Notes under the pieces: generated by a model
What the model saw: the letters and a program-made list of their open reading frames with translations, nothing else
What the model was told of the DNA's origin: nothing
Database searches by the model: none
Assembly (NCBI GenBank): GCA_027257055.1
Contig: JAPVLO010000146.1
Location: 1,302,001 to 1,366,000 of the forward strand
Direction of reading: 5' to 3'
Length of the DNA stretch: 64,000 bases
Source of the DNA: Cephalopachus bancanus
Lineage: Eukaryota; Chordata; Mammalia; Primates; Tarsiidae
Program-made: the position numbers and the translations under genes
In this document: positions 1-10,461 of the stretch, piece after piece
Layout: each line of letters begins with the position of its first letter
How positions within the stretch are numbered: position 1 is the first letter of the stretch

Positions 1-290
1 TGCTAGATCATGTAGGGCTTCCAAAGATATCACACAAACTTTAGCCTTTATACATGTGAGATGACAGGCCATTGGTTTTGAATCATAGGTAACTTGATCT
101 GACTTACCTTTTGAACATAACTCTTGATGCTGTGTTGAAAAGACTTGTGAGGAATATACATGGATGCAGAGATATCAGATAGGAGGCTAGTGCAATACCT
201 AAGGAGAGATAATGTTTGTTTGTACCAAGTTGGTAGTAGTGGAGATGAAGAGAGGTAGTGGTAAAGAAAAAAATTATTCCATGACATTTG
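1..290 (-). mobile_element. L2 LINE fragment (minus orientation)
   Basis: Text such as 'agatcatgtagggcttcc' and 'aggaggctagtgcaatacc' is the reverse complement of L2 sequence around the familiar 'attgcaatagcctcct' segment. It probably forms one old L2 with the piece at 740-1340, with foreign sequence between them. The assignment is by eye from remembered consensus. Confidence 0.55.
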
Positions 291-739
291 TTAAAGCATG
301 GTAGATCAGACTTTATTTAGGATGGTAAGTATAGGGACCACACAATGGAATTTTGCAGTGGGGGAGATTGGGCTTAACTCCAAATACAACATGTGCAAGT
401 GGGAATTTATAGCCAAGGGAATGGGAGGGGGTATCCATGGACAGAGCAAAAATTACTAAGAGGAAACATCAGGATTAAGTGGGGAAGGAGTTTCTGGCTA
501 AACTGACTTAATTCTTGCTGAAGACAGGCCAGGATGATCACACATCCTGGGGGACAAAGAACCTGATCAGATGTTGAGGGTGATCAGATTCCAAGGGTGA
601 GGGCCAATAACTGGCCAATGTAGTAGTAAGAAAACCAGAAGAAAAATGATATGCCAGAATCCAACTAAAGAAAGCATTTCAAGAAGTGCTTTTGATGGTG
701 CTGGTTGCTGCTTATAGATCAAATTAGATGATGATTGAT
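291..739. repeat. Unclassified insertion between two L2 pieces
   Basis: This stretch interrupts two collinear L2 pieces. It reads like a mammal-wide repeat ('gaggaaacatcagg', 'atgttgagggtgatcaga') and could be an old LTR or retroviral internal fragment, but I cannot name the family. No open coding frame is supported. Confidence 0.3.
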
Positions 740-1340
740 AATTAACTACTGGATTTAGCAATGCAAGAATTGGTTACTGGTGTTGGTGACCTTGACAAGA
801 GCACTTTCGATGGAGTGGTGGGGTTGGAAGTCTGAAGTAGGTTCAAGAAAAAACAGAAGGGTGGATTGGAAATACAGACAGCTGTTTGGAAGGAACAAAA
901 CACTGTGAGGAGGAACCAAACACTGGCCTTGTAGCTGGAGAGTGAGCTTGTGGTTTCTCTTTTAAAGATGAGAGATAAGACAGCATATCTATGTTCTTAT
1001 GGGAATGATCTTGTAGAGATGGAAAATCTGATGATGCAGGACAGAAAAACTGCAATTTCTCCCTGACCCTTAAGTAATGAAGGAAAATGAAATTGAGTGC
1101 ACTCGTGGGTGGGACAACCTCCAAGAGTAGCAGGGATAATGTGAATATGGGTGCACGTTGGTTGATAAGGATGGTTGGTTCTGAGAATGGTGTTTTGTCT
1201 TATGTGATTATTTCTGTTTTCTAGAAGTGGAAAAGGTAGCGGGGCCATTATCTGAAAATCAGAATTGGGAAGGAGTTTAGAGTTCTAAGGATAGAAAATA
1301 TGTGAATTGTTTATCTGGGAGAGTGGAAGGTGTAATGAAC
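740..1340 (-). mobile_element. L2 LINE reverse-transcriptase region relic
   Basis: The phrase 'ggtgaccttgacaagagca' and the following sequence are the reverse complement of the L2 ORF2 region just upstream of the reverse-transcriptase core (family motifs of the 'YRPISLLP' and 'HSTETALVKVTND' type). Minus-strand translation gives broken fragments with several frameshifts and stops. Same orientation as 1-290. Confidence 0.5.
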
Positions 1341-1734
1341 TAATGACATGCAGTAATTATAGGTAAGAGCTACAATAGGAGCTAATTTGGGATTAAGAGC
1401 TATAAATTTTAACGAGACTGTTTAGTGTGGTTTTATGTTGTCCCATAGATGTATTCAACTACCTGGGTCAAAACATGGAGTAGCTTTTAAACTGATTTTA
1501 GCTAGCATTTTGGTTTTGCCAAGTGTATATCAAGGAAGGACAGAGGGCAAAAGAGTTTAAAATATTTGCAAGTGTGTAATTTTAATTATGGGCCAGGGAA
1601 TTTAAACTGTGTGTGGAAGGAAAAACTTAAGTGAGACAAAGGAAACAAAAAGTGGTGGGTTCTATGGATTGTAGCTCTCAGTATGTTACAAGAATTATTT
1701 AAATTAGGATACTTTAGGGAATGAGCTTCTTGTT

Positions 1735-1910
1735 GTCTTTCTTTTCTGTTAGACTGTAACCTCTTTGAAGGTAGAATCTTGTTTCTTTCCTTCACTGTCT
1801 TATCCCAGCAATTAGCCTGAAATTTAGCACAAGGTAGATTCTCAGTATGCTTTAGAATAAATGGATTAATGTATGTAACAATGAATGAGTGAATGAATGA
1901 AAAACATTTT
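1735..1910 (+). mobile_element. L2 LINE 3' end
   Basis: Contains the typical L2 3'-end order: 'tagactgtaacctctttgaagg', then 'tatcccagcaattagcc', then a 'gaatgagtgaatgaatga' tail. Plus orientation, clearly diverged, and so ancient. Confidence 0.75.
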
Positions 1911-2454
1911 AAGATTTCTTTTTGCTCTAATATTGTATGATGTATGCCAGTTATATCTGAGCTTAAGAAAATTCTCTTACTTTAGTTATAAAACTTAGAA
2001 TGCATTAAATCACACTAATTATAACAAATGAAAGAACTGCTAAGGAAAAGAAATACAATTAGAACCGTATATAAACACAACTTGATAATAATAAGTAAGT
2101 AGATTTCACACATACCTGTGAAAGCACATTCTCATTTACCTACTCCTGATTATAAGAGATTCAGGTTACTTAAGTACAGACTAATTTAATATATTTCAAT
2201 TAATAAGAGAAATATTTACTAAGGCACAATTGATGAATTTACTAATAGATTTTATTCCCACTTATGGGCACTGAATTACTTTTATTTTTAGCTATTTTAT
2301 ATGGCTTCTTAAAATTGTTTAAAATCCATTGCAAAGTAATTACTTAATTAAGAACTATTTTGAATATCACAAATTAAAGACTTTGTATTATGTGATCTTT
2401 GAGTTACTAAATAGTATCAAATAGATAGGATAACAATAACATAGAAATTAATTT

Positions 2455-2555
2455 TAGCATAGGATTTAAGAATATGGATTTTGGAGACGGACTGCATGGG
2501 TTTTTAATCTTGGCTCTGTTATGTCCTAAAGTGACCTTGGTCAAGTTATTATACA
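2455..2555 (+). mobile_element. MIR SINE fragment
   Basis: The order 'ttttggagacggactgcatggg', then 'tggctctgtta', then 'gtgaccttggtcaagttatt' is the central MIR core. Short and diverged. Confidence 0.6.
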
Positions 2556-2699
2556 AATCATGCCCAAAATGTAGTAGCATAAAACAGTACTTTTATGATA
2601 AATAATGACTTCATTTATTTGCTTTATTTACAAGGAAGTACCCCCAAATGGAATTTCTTTATAAATAATTATTTATAAAAATTTATTTATAACAAAATT

Positions 2700-3235
2700 A
2701 ATTTATAAAAATAAGTTCTTACATGTTTAAACTTCAGTCACTTTTAAAGCACTCTTCATTTGATGCAATACACCTATTGAGACACTCTTTCTACTGCTCA
2801 AAACAGTGTTTGAACTTCTCAATTTTGATGTTTTTTAGTGCTTCTACTATTGTTTCACCTCTTTCACATCAGCAAAACGGTTTCCTTTAAGGACCTTTTT
2901 CATTTGAGGAAACAAACAAAAAAAAGTTGCTGGGAGCAAGATTGAGTGAATAGGGAGGTGGGACAATGGAGGTCATCCCATTTTTGGCCAAAACTGCTGA
3001 ACACTCTGAGTGATATGGACAGGTGCCTTGACATGGTGGAAGAACCAGTCACTTGTTTGCTATAACTTGGGACATTTCTTCCTCAAGTCGTGACACAACC
3101 TTCTCAAACTTCCACATAAAAACTTTGGTTAACGATTTAATCCGGAGGAAAAAATTCTGAGTGTACTACAAGGGCCCCACCCTCCAAAAGATAATTCTGT
3201 TTTTTGGGGTGTCCCCCTCGAATTTGTTAAAACAT
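2700..3235 (-). mobile_element. Mariner-type DNA transposon, 3' half
   Basis: Read on the minus strand this is the C-terminal part of a Tc1/mariner transposase: a run resembling 'CFEQ..ECLNRCIASNEEYFEG' comes from about 2760-2820, with the conserved 'PPYS..LAPSNFFLF' type segment near 2900-2990 in broken form. It ends near a 'gggccccaccctccaaaa' terminal segment at 3172-3190. Many stops and frameshifts make it a dead relic. The same element recurs at 55222-55745. Confidence 0.65.
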
Positions 3236-3499
3236 TTAATATTTTCATTATATCTGTGGGTCAGATACTTCATGTGATTTTTATAGGATGACAGTTTCAG
3301 AAAAATGAATGGATTTCTTTTATATTGGTTCATAGTTCCCAAGGCACATATCTTGAGAGAGTCAGGAGGAAACTATGCTGTCCTTTTAAATATAGCCTCA
3401 GAAAACAAAACAGTGTTATTTCCTCTGAATTTTATTGGACCAAGATCTTTCAATAGAAGGAAATATAGACACTGTCCTCTCAGTGGAGGAGTGTCATTG

Positions 3500-4440
3500 T
3501 GACATTATAAAAAGAGCATGTGGAATGGGATATGTAATGGTTCAGCCATATTTGAAAACTACAGTCTTCGAAGTATTCCCCTTGGGAAGCTATGCATCAA
3601 TGCCAATGCCTTTTCCACCAGTCAAAGCAATTTTGGAACTCTTTTCCTGGAATGGCATCAGAGCTGTTGTCATGTTACCCTTGATGTTCTGATGTCATAA
3701 AAATGTCTTCCTTTCAAAATTTTCTTTAACTCGGGTAAAGAAAAAAGTCACTGGGAGCCAGATCAGGTGAGTAGACAAGGTATTCCAATGCAATTATGTG
3801 TCTACTGGCTAAAAACTCCCTCACAGACAGTGCTGTGTGGGCTGGTGCATTGCTGTGATACAAGAGCTCCTTCGGAACCATTTTTGCACACAACTTTCTC
3901 ATGCCAAGATTTCAATTAAGATTTTTCTGTTTCTCTTTCAATGTTTTTTGGTCTGCTATGCCTCTCATAGTGAGCTGATGACTGTGATAAACAGTTTGAA
4001 GGATTTTTGCAATGTTTTTATCAGTTGTGTTTGTTACTGGCCATCCTGACTTCTTTTCATCAGTGAGACTTTCTCTTCCCTCAGAAAAACATTTAATGTA
4101 TTTGGACACTGCTTTTTTCTTCATGGCATTATCCACATAAACTTGGACTAACATGTCTCTGATTTCACTTCCTCTCTTGCCAAGTTTAACAAGAAATTTA
4201 ATGTTTCTTTGTTGCTCTAATTCAAATTCTGATGTTCTTGCAACACCACACAAAAACATGCAATGACAATAATGAATGACACTCAGCAAGATACTACCAC
4301 ATATTGACATGAACACAGCTGTGAGACACTGATATACCAAGGATATGAAACCTTACAGAGTTGTTTGTATGGTGCAGCCAATGTAAGTGCCTGGTGGCAA
4401 ATTCGCAAACTCAATTGTCAGACCTTGTATGGAATGCATG
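3500..4440 (-). mobile_element. Mariner-type transposase relic, N- and C-terminal parts
   Basis: On the minus strand, 3912-4340 encodes the N-terminal helix-turn-helix half of a mariner transposase: 'ELEQQRNIKFLVKLGKRGSE', then 'FSEGRESLTDEKKSGWPVT'. The C-terminal part follows at about 3560-3720 (a 'FFxYPELKK' type segment seen only with frameshifts). The catalytic middle is shortened, so this is an internally deleted, inactive copy. It is a different copy, probably a different subfamily, from 2700-3235. Confidence 0.65.
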
Positions 4441-5075
4441 TTGGGCAATGCCAACGTCATATAGCCTACGAGTGGAAGAGGAAGGTCAAATACCAAGAAG
4501 AGAAATGAGAGGAAAAATAAAAGGGACATATTTGAATTTCCTCCACCTATTTAGAATGAAAGTTAGGATTTTTTTAAAAAAAGATGAAGATTATGACACC
4601 ATCGACATTGTTATGACTCTACAATTTGCAAAGAACTTTTATGACTATTATCCAAGTTCTCAGTAATCAATGAGATATCACAATTAATCTCTTGTTACTC
4701 AGATGAGAAAATGAGGTCTAATGTATTAAGTAACTTGTTCAATTAACAAAATTGATGAAGGGTGGAGTCAGTATTTTAGCATAGGTTTTCTAGCTTCAGC
4801 TATAAAACTGTCACAACATGCTGTGACTTTATAAACATGATTGTGTTAAGAAATGAGGATGCTGAAGAATGCCTTACATACTATGCAGTTTAATTTTTAA
4901 ATGTTTATTAACCTAAAATAATAAAAAACAATGTTATGAAACAGTTAATAAACTCTTATTTAATGACTAGAAAAAAATAGAATATCTAAATTTTTTTTCC
5001 TCTAAGTATAGAACACATATGTAATTAAGATAATTTGTTTTTTTACAATAGATGTAAGTAAAGCAGAAAATTTTA

Positions 5076-5114
5076 ATCTAAGATCTGAATCTTTTGATTC
5101 TTTTTAGCCAGGTC
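5076..5114 (+). repeat. 39-bp direct repeat, copy 1
   Basis: The 39 bases starting 'atctaagatctgaatctt' are repeated without a mismatch at 6250-6288. After one mismatch both continue with 'tcata'. This copy lies in unannotated intron sequence just before the L1M fragment. Confidence 0.9.
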
Positions 5115-6249
5115 TTCATATTTAAATATGTTTAACTTCTACAGAATCATTGAATATGAGTTAGATAGGGTTTAGTATCTTTTGTGTAACTCCCTAACTG
5201 AATCATTGGTCTTTTCATTGTGCTGACAAGTGGTACTCTTGCCTTTTCTTTGAACACTTCCTGTAATGGGGTGGTGACTGTCTATGAAGGCAGTTAAACA
5301 TTACTTTTAAATTTTTACTTTGAAATAATCATAACTTTGCAGGATATTACAAAGATAGTACAGTGAGGTCCCATGTATGCTTCCTTCAGTTTCCCCCAGT
5401 ATATCATGCATAGCTATAGTACAATGTCAAAACAGAGAAACTGACATTGGAACAATGTCTGTGTATAGTTCCAGGACATCTTATCACATATATGAATTTG
5501 TGTAACCACCACTTCTATAAAGATACAGAAAAACTGTGTTACCACAAAGATCTTCCTTATGCTACCTTTTTATAATAACATCCTACTCCCTCCCCACAAA
5601 CCCTAACCTCTGCCAACTGCTATTTTTTAGGGTTTTTTTAGTGGTTGCTCTAAGTAATATATTACATATATGCAGCTTATCACACTCTACTAGTGTTGAC
5701 ATTTAACTAGAGTGAAATGTAAAATCCTTATATCATTTAATTTTATCTTCCACTTTCTCTCATAATGAAAGTGTCTTGTTTTCTTTATATAAGTTGAAAA
5801 CCACAACAGACAATGTATATTTTGTACTTTAAACATCACGCATAATTTTAAAACTCCAGTGGAGAAGGAAAGTCTAATGTATTTACTCATATTTTTGCTT
5901 ACTGTGTTGTTTATTCCTTTGCCACACTTCCAGATTCCTTCCTTATTGTTTTCATTTTGTTTCCAGAACTTCCTTTATCCATTCTTTTAGGATAGGTCTG
6001 CTGGTGACAACTTCTTTTATTTTCCTTTGTCTGACAATGTTTTTATTTCTCATTCATTTCTGAAAGACAATTTCATCATATTTAGAATTCAGGTTGACAT
6101 TTATTTTATTTTAGTAGTTAAAAATATTATGCCACTTCCTTCTGGTCTCCAAAATTTCTGATGAGAAATCTGCTGTCATTCTCTTGTTTTTTCCTTTTAG
6201 GTAAGGTGGTGTTTTTCTCTTGCTGCTTTCTTTATGTATGTATATATAT

Positions 6250-6288
6250 ATCTAAGATCTGAATCTTTTGATTCTTTTTAGCCAGGTC
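6250..6288 (+). repeat. 39-bp direct repeat, copy 2
   Basis: Exact second copy of 5076-5114, preceded by a short TA run (tatatatata). It sits where L1M text is otherwise continuous on both sides, so it looks like inserted sequence in the L1M. Confidence 0.9.
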
Positions 6289-6678
6289 CTCATAGTTTTT
6301 AGTTGGATTATAATGCATCTTGACACAGATTTCCTTGGATACTTCTTGTTTAGGTTTAGCTTCTTGAATCTGTAGGCTCATATCTTTTGCTAAATTTGGA
6401 AAATTTTTAGTCATTATTTCTTTGAATACTTTTTAGGCTCTATTTACTTTCTTCACTCCTTTTGTATCCACAATGACATGAATGTTAGACCCCTTAGGTC
6501 CCTGAATCTCTGTTTGCTTTATTTTATTTTGAAGTACTTTTTGTCTTTCTGATTGGGTAATTTCTGTTGTATTGTCTTCAAGTTTATTGAGCCATTCCTT
6601 TGTCCTCTCCACTGTGCAACTGAGCCCATCAATTTGCTTTTTCTATTCCAGTTATTTTTCAGTTCTGAAATTCCCATT

Positions 6679-6685
6679 TGTGTGT

Positions 6686-6738
<53 letters not shown>
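6679..6738. repeat. (TG)n microsatellite
   Basis: About 29 TG units with a single TA interruption near 6689. It produces open frames of Cys-Val or His-Thr repeats on both strands that are not genes. Confidence 0.97.
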
Positions 6739-6739
<1 letters not shown>

Positions 6740-7524
6740 CTTCTAATTCCTGTACTAGAACTAGAAAGCCCATTTGTAAAGTTACTTTAAGAATAGTATT
6801 TAATCTTAGTTGTGCTCTTTGAAACTACACAAAATAAGAATATTAAGTGATAAGTATTATCTCTGTACCAATAGTCATAATCATTTAGGACTATTTTCTG
6901 TATAATTTGCATTTAATATCTTATTATATTCTTACAATGACACTAATTTTTACTCATTCAACCAGTATTTACTCAGTGCCTATCATTTATGGCACTCTTT
7001 TTGTTCACCAGATGTTTTTGCTTTAGCTTCAAATGGTTAAGCAGCCTATTTCCTTGTTTACAGAGGAAAGAACTACATTTCTACCTTTGTGGTAGGTTGC
7101 AAACAGCAGAAAAAGAGAAAGTGTGAGCTGAATTTTCTTACCTTCACATAAACAGTTAAGATTTTGACTCACAGTTTCCATACTGTTTTTTCTCTAATTC
7201 ACAGGTTTGCCAATGCTTTGTTGTGAAACAATAATGTTCTTTGAAAGGACTACAGGTTTTCTGAGACACAAATATTCTTAGCTTTTAGGGTAGGCATCCA
7301 CACATAAGAATCCCCTGAGCTGGTTATCTCCATTTATCCCAGTGTGTTTTACTAATATGATAATTGTTAATTTTTGCCACGAAAAAGTTTGGGAAGCACT
7401 TCTCTAGTACACAGGCTAAAGAATGGGGTTATTGCATTTTGTGTGTGTTAGATGATACAGCTGAATTCTCCTTTATAAATAAACTTATTAAAAGAATTGT
7501 CTCCACTAATTCTCAGACATTTGT

Positions 7525-7955
7525 GTGCCCATAAGCACCTGGAAGGTTTGTTTAAACATAGATTGCTAGGCTCCACCAACAGAGTTTCTGATTCATTAGG
7601 TCTAGGGTGACACCCAAGAATGTATATTTCTTTTCTTTTTTTGTGTTGGAGTCTCATTCTGTCAGCTACCCCAGCATCGACCTGCTGGGTTCCAGCGATC
7701 CTTCCACCTCAGCCTTCCAAGTAGCCAGAACTGCGGCCCCACGCTACCATGCCCGGCTAATTTTTTGTTTATTTATTGTAGAGATGAGGTCTTACCATGT
7801 TGTCCGGGCTGGTCTCGAACCCCTGTGCTCCAACAATCCACTCACCTCGGCCTCCCAAAGATTACAGGCTGAACCATCTAGCCTGGCCAAGAATGTATGT
7901 TTCTAACGGTTGCTGATGAAGCTATTTTGGGGATTTAACTTTGAGAATTATTAGT
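7525..7955 (+). mobile_element. MER5A-like DNA element split by an Alu
   Basis: The flanks 'gcacctggaaggtttgttt', 'agagtttctgattcattagg' and 'ggatttaactttgagaatta' are MER5A (hAT-Charlie) text. The element is interrupted at 7631-7888 by an Alu, so it is the older of the two. Confidence 0.65.
7631..7888 (-). mobile_element. Alu, lineage-specific type, inside MER5A
   Basis: Reverse-oriented dimeric Alu with 'gagatgaggtct' and 'caatccactcacctcggcc' features shared with the other lineage-specific Alus in the window. It is flanked by a 15-bp target-site duplication, 'aagaatgtatatttc' at 7616-7630 and 'aagaatgtatgtttc' at 7889-7903, with one mismatch. Confidence 0.9.
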
Positions 7956-8589
7956 CTACACACAGTTTTTCTACTTTTTCTACTTCCCTTTGGTTCTTCA
8001 GTTACTTCAAAATGATTTTAATTTTCTCATTGTATTGAAAATGTTCTTTCTTACATTTTTCTAATATCCATGATTGCCAAAATCAAACTTTTCAGTTCTT
8101 CATCTTATTTCATACGTAGAAATTATTCAATATAGTTAATTCCCCCCCCTTTTTAAGGGAACGCTCTTTTATTTGGTTTGGAAACCTCCCTCTGTCTTCC
8201 TCCCACCCTCTATTTTTCCTTTTTCCTCTGCATTCTCTGTCTCAATATTTTTTGTCCAATCAAACCTAAATGCTAGAATTCAGTTTGAGTTCTTTTCATA
8301 CCTTATTTTACCTTCTGTTCCTAAATGATCTCACTTACTCCCATCTGTATGCTAATAATTGCCAATTTATGTCTCCAGATCAAAACTTCTTTTTAAGTTT
8401 TATTACAGCTTGACTGATTGTTTTTGTATATGTTCATTTGTTTCAAGTAATGTATCCAAAATCAGTCACCATAGTTAATAAACTAAGATGTACATTTTTG
8501 TTATTTTAGTATCTGAAATTTATGAATCTTATAGTTAATGGCATCTTAGATTCTATGAAATAGAATATTTCTCTTTTACCCTTTCCCTA

Positions 8590-9350
8590 ACAAAAAGTGC
8601 TCTTCCTCCAGTCTTCTCTATCTCTTATATTGTCTTTTCTTTTTTATTTGATTGTTAGTGCCAGAAACCTTGAAGTTAATCTTGACTCTACAGTCTTTTT
8701 TTAACACTGTTTTTCCTATCTCAAAAACATCTCTCAATTTCCTATTCTCCTACCCTGTCTGCTGCCATCGCCTTTGTTCAAGCCATAATTGACTTTCCCA
8801 AGGATTATTGTAAATGCCTTTCACTTCTTGTTGTCGTCCAACCTAGTCTCTATATAGTACTAAGAATCATCATTTAAAAATGTTAATCAGATCATGTCAC
8901 CAGTTTACTTAAAATCCTTCAATGATTGAAATTTATAATTTTTAATATTACCGAAGAAGATCTAAGTTGGTCTGTGTTTCCTTGCCAGTCTTGCTTAACG
9001 CTATATTCTCTCTCATTCCTTTTGGTTTAGATACCCGAGTGTTACTTCAGTTCTTTTACAGTATCATGTTGATACTTCTTGGAGAGCTTCTCCCTCCAGT
9101 TTTCATCTGCCTGTCTCCTTGTCTAATAGTTTACATCTTTCAGTTTTCATCTTAAACATTATTACTTTAGAGTGTTTGCTGACCTCAAAATCGAAATTCG
9201 GTCTTGTTATACACTCTCAGTGTTTTGCACTTTCCTATATGATGATTTGTTATGCTTATCCCTACTCTGTTTCATTGTATTACCCCTCCCAGTAGGGCTT
9301 AGCACAATACCTAGCAAGTAGAAGGTATTCTGTCAGTATGTTTAGATACA
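8590..9350 (+). mobile_element. L2 LINE fragment (plus orientation)
   Basis: Contains L2 landmarks in order: 'gttcaagccataattgact', then 'aatcagatcatgtcaccag', then 'acttaaaatccttcaatga', then an ending like 'cttagcacaatacctagca'. Diverged, no ORF. Confidence 0.6.
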
Positions 9351-9780
9351 TGAAAGTATAAATAGAATTTTAAAAGATATATATGCACGTATAGACTAAA
9401 AAGAGATTTAAGATGAAAATATTTTATATTTTCAAATATAAAGCAAATAAGCACATAAGTTTTGGGAAATGGATATATAGTCTTATTTACCAATTGCATC
9501 AACTGTCTGACAAAATTATCTTTTTAATATACTTTTTATAAGGATGATTTCTAAAAATTGTTTCAAAGTAATATTAAGCAATTAATGATATTAAAGTTTA
9601 TTTTATTTTTATTAACAGATATTGAATGAATCTGTTCTGTCATTTCATATAATATTAATCTTTCATGTAACCAATTTTTTTAACCACCTAAAATTTTTAG
9701 GAGATTTTAGCATGATAAAGAATATCATATTGCCTTCTAAAAACAACATTTAATTATTTGACTTTTAAAAATAGTGGTTA

Positions 9781-9852
9781 TAGGACAACCCCCTTTGGGT
9801 CCCCTCCCACTGTGGGAGCTTTTCTGTCCTCTTAATAAATCCTGCTTTCAAA
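9781..9852 (+). mobile_element. Endogenous retrovirus LTR scrap (ERV1-like)
   Basis: 'ccccctttgggtcccctccc' followed by 'gggagcttttctgtc' and 'aataaatcctgc' resembles the U3/R boundary and polyadenylation region of ERV1-class LTRs. Only about 70 bp are recognisable, and no internal retroviral genes are present nearby. The family assignment is uncertain. Confidence 0.45.
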
Positions 9853-10271
9853 AATATGTGGTTATTGTCAAACCACTGTTTACTATTTTAATGTCCTTTA
9901 ATATTTGGAGAACAAACTCATGTCTTTAGACCAGCATGGAAAAAAAAAGTAACATGAATAACAGACATAGCTGACAGTCTTTTTTTTTTCAGTGTATACA
10001 TGATTTTGTTGTTGTTTCTATTTCTGTTTATTAGTCTTTTCTTGCAGAACTTTTGTTTTGTAGGTCTGCCTAGACTACATAAGCCTTATAGTCTGCATTC
10101 TATAAATTTTACTCATTTGGAATACTAGGTTTCTCTTGTTATATATAATGAGTGGTATGGACAAAGTTCTTGAAATCAGACAGGATCACACAGTTTAAAA
10201 TGTTTATAATGTCTCTGTCTGTCCCTCTTTCGCTGTCTCCTTTACTGCACTCTTTTGTCTGACTCTCACAG

Positions 10272-10339
10272 GAGACATGGATTACAACTGGTTGGATCAT
10301 ACGTCTTGGCATAGCAGTGAGGCATCCCCAATGTCTTTG
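10272..10339 (+). CDS. RIMS2: RIM2 alternative exon A (22 codons)
   Basis: A 68-nt exon with acceptor ctctcacag and donor TTG|gtgaga. It begins with two bases that complete a Gly codon from the upstream exon, then encodes DMDYNWLDHTSWHSSEASPM and SL, ending at a codon boundary. It directly precedes the HPVTWQPS exon at 12418 in the protein. I recognise the DYNWLD segment as a known alternative stretch before the PDZ domain of RIM proteins. It replaces, and cannot be combined with, exon B at 10462, because joining the two gives a frameshift and an early stop. The segment is aromatic and acidic, quite unlike the Ser/Lys-rich exon B, so the choice changes the linker between the N-terminal Rab3/Munc13-binding region and the PDZ domain. 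The functional effect is not visible from sequence. Confidence 0.93.
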
Positions 10340-10461
10340 GTGAGACATGTGGAGCCTTACTATTTAATTTCCGTTATCATTTCATTTTTCCTTTTTTATT
10401 TACACCTTTGCATGTTTTCTTTTTTGTATCTTTTTTTTTTTTTTTTATCCCACACCTGTAG
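10340..10461 (+). promoter_or_regulatory. RIMS2: Short intron between the alternative exons
   Basis: This 122-nt intron has donor gtgaga and acceptor cacacctgtag, with a very long pyrimidine tract (16 T at 10433-10446 and around). There is no AG between 10354 and the acceptor AG at 10460-10461, a 105-nt AG-free zone. Such zones usually start at the branch point. Good branch-point-like sequences, 'ccttac' and 'tttaat', lie at 10355-10367, only about 20-27 nt from the upstream donor. That spacing would hinder splicing of exon A directly to exon B and would help make them mutually exclusive. The zone is seen; the mechanism is inferred. Confidence 0.6.

Larger units (their letters stand above)
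5290..6830. mobile_element. Old L1 (L1M-type) fragments
   Basis: The region at about 5320-5480 ('agtacagtgaggtcccatgt', 'agtttcccccagtatatc') and the region at about 5950-6660 ('gataggtctgctggtgaca', 'gatgagaaatctgctgtca', 'ttcagttctgaaattccc') match non-coding or 5'-side text I know from old L1M elements. No intact ORF. The fragment is interrupted by the copied 39-mer at 6250 and ends in a TG microsatellite. Confidence 0.5.
1..10271 (+). other. RIMS2: Upstream RIMS2 intron (3' part)
   Basis: Non-coding sequence before the first recognised exon. It is A+T rich and mostly made of old interspersed repeats listed separately: L2 pieces, two mariner relics, an L1M fragment, a TG microsatellite, a MER5A with a nested Alu, and an LTR scrap. 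I see no RIM2 coding exon, CpG-rich promoter or alternative first exon here. About 1910-2450, 4800-5070, 7960-8590 and 9350-9780 hold nothing I can name. The intron ends in a pyrimidine-rich acceptor (ctctcacag) at 10263-10271. Confidence 0.8.

Noticed and set aside
3912..4340. 142-codon minus-strand frame as a domesticated transposase gene
   Set aside because: It is only the N-terminal half of a mariner transposase, followed by frameshifts and with an internal deletion. It has no sign of a promoter or of a fused host exon.
6519..6822. Open frames on both strands across the TG microsatellite
   Set aside because: They consist of Cys-Val or His-Thr dipeptide repeats produced by the microsatellite and have no other coding signal.
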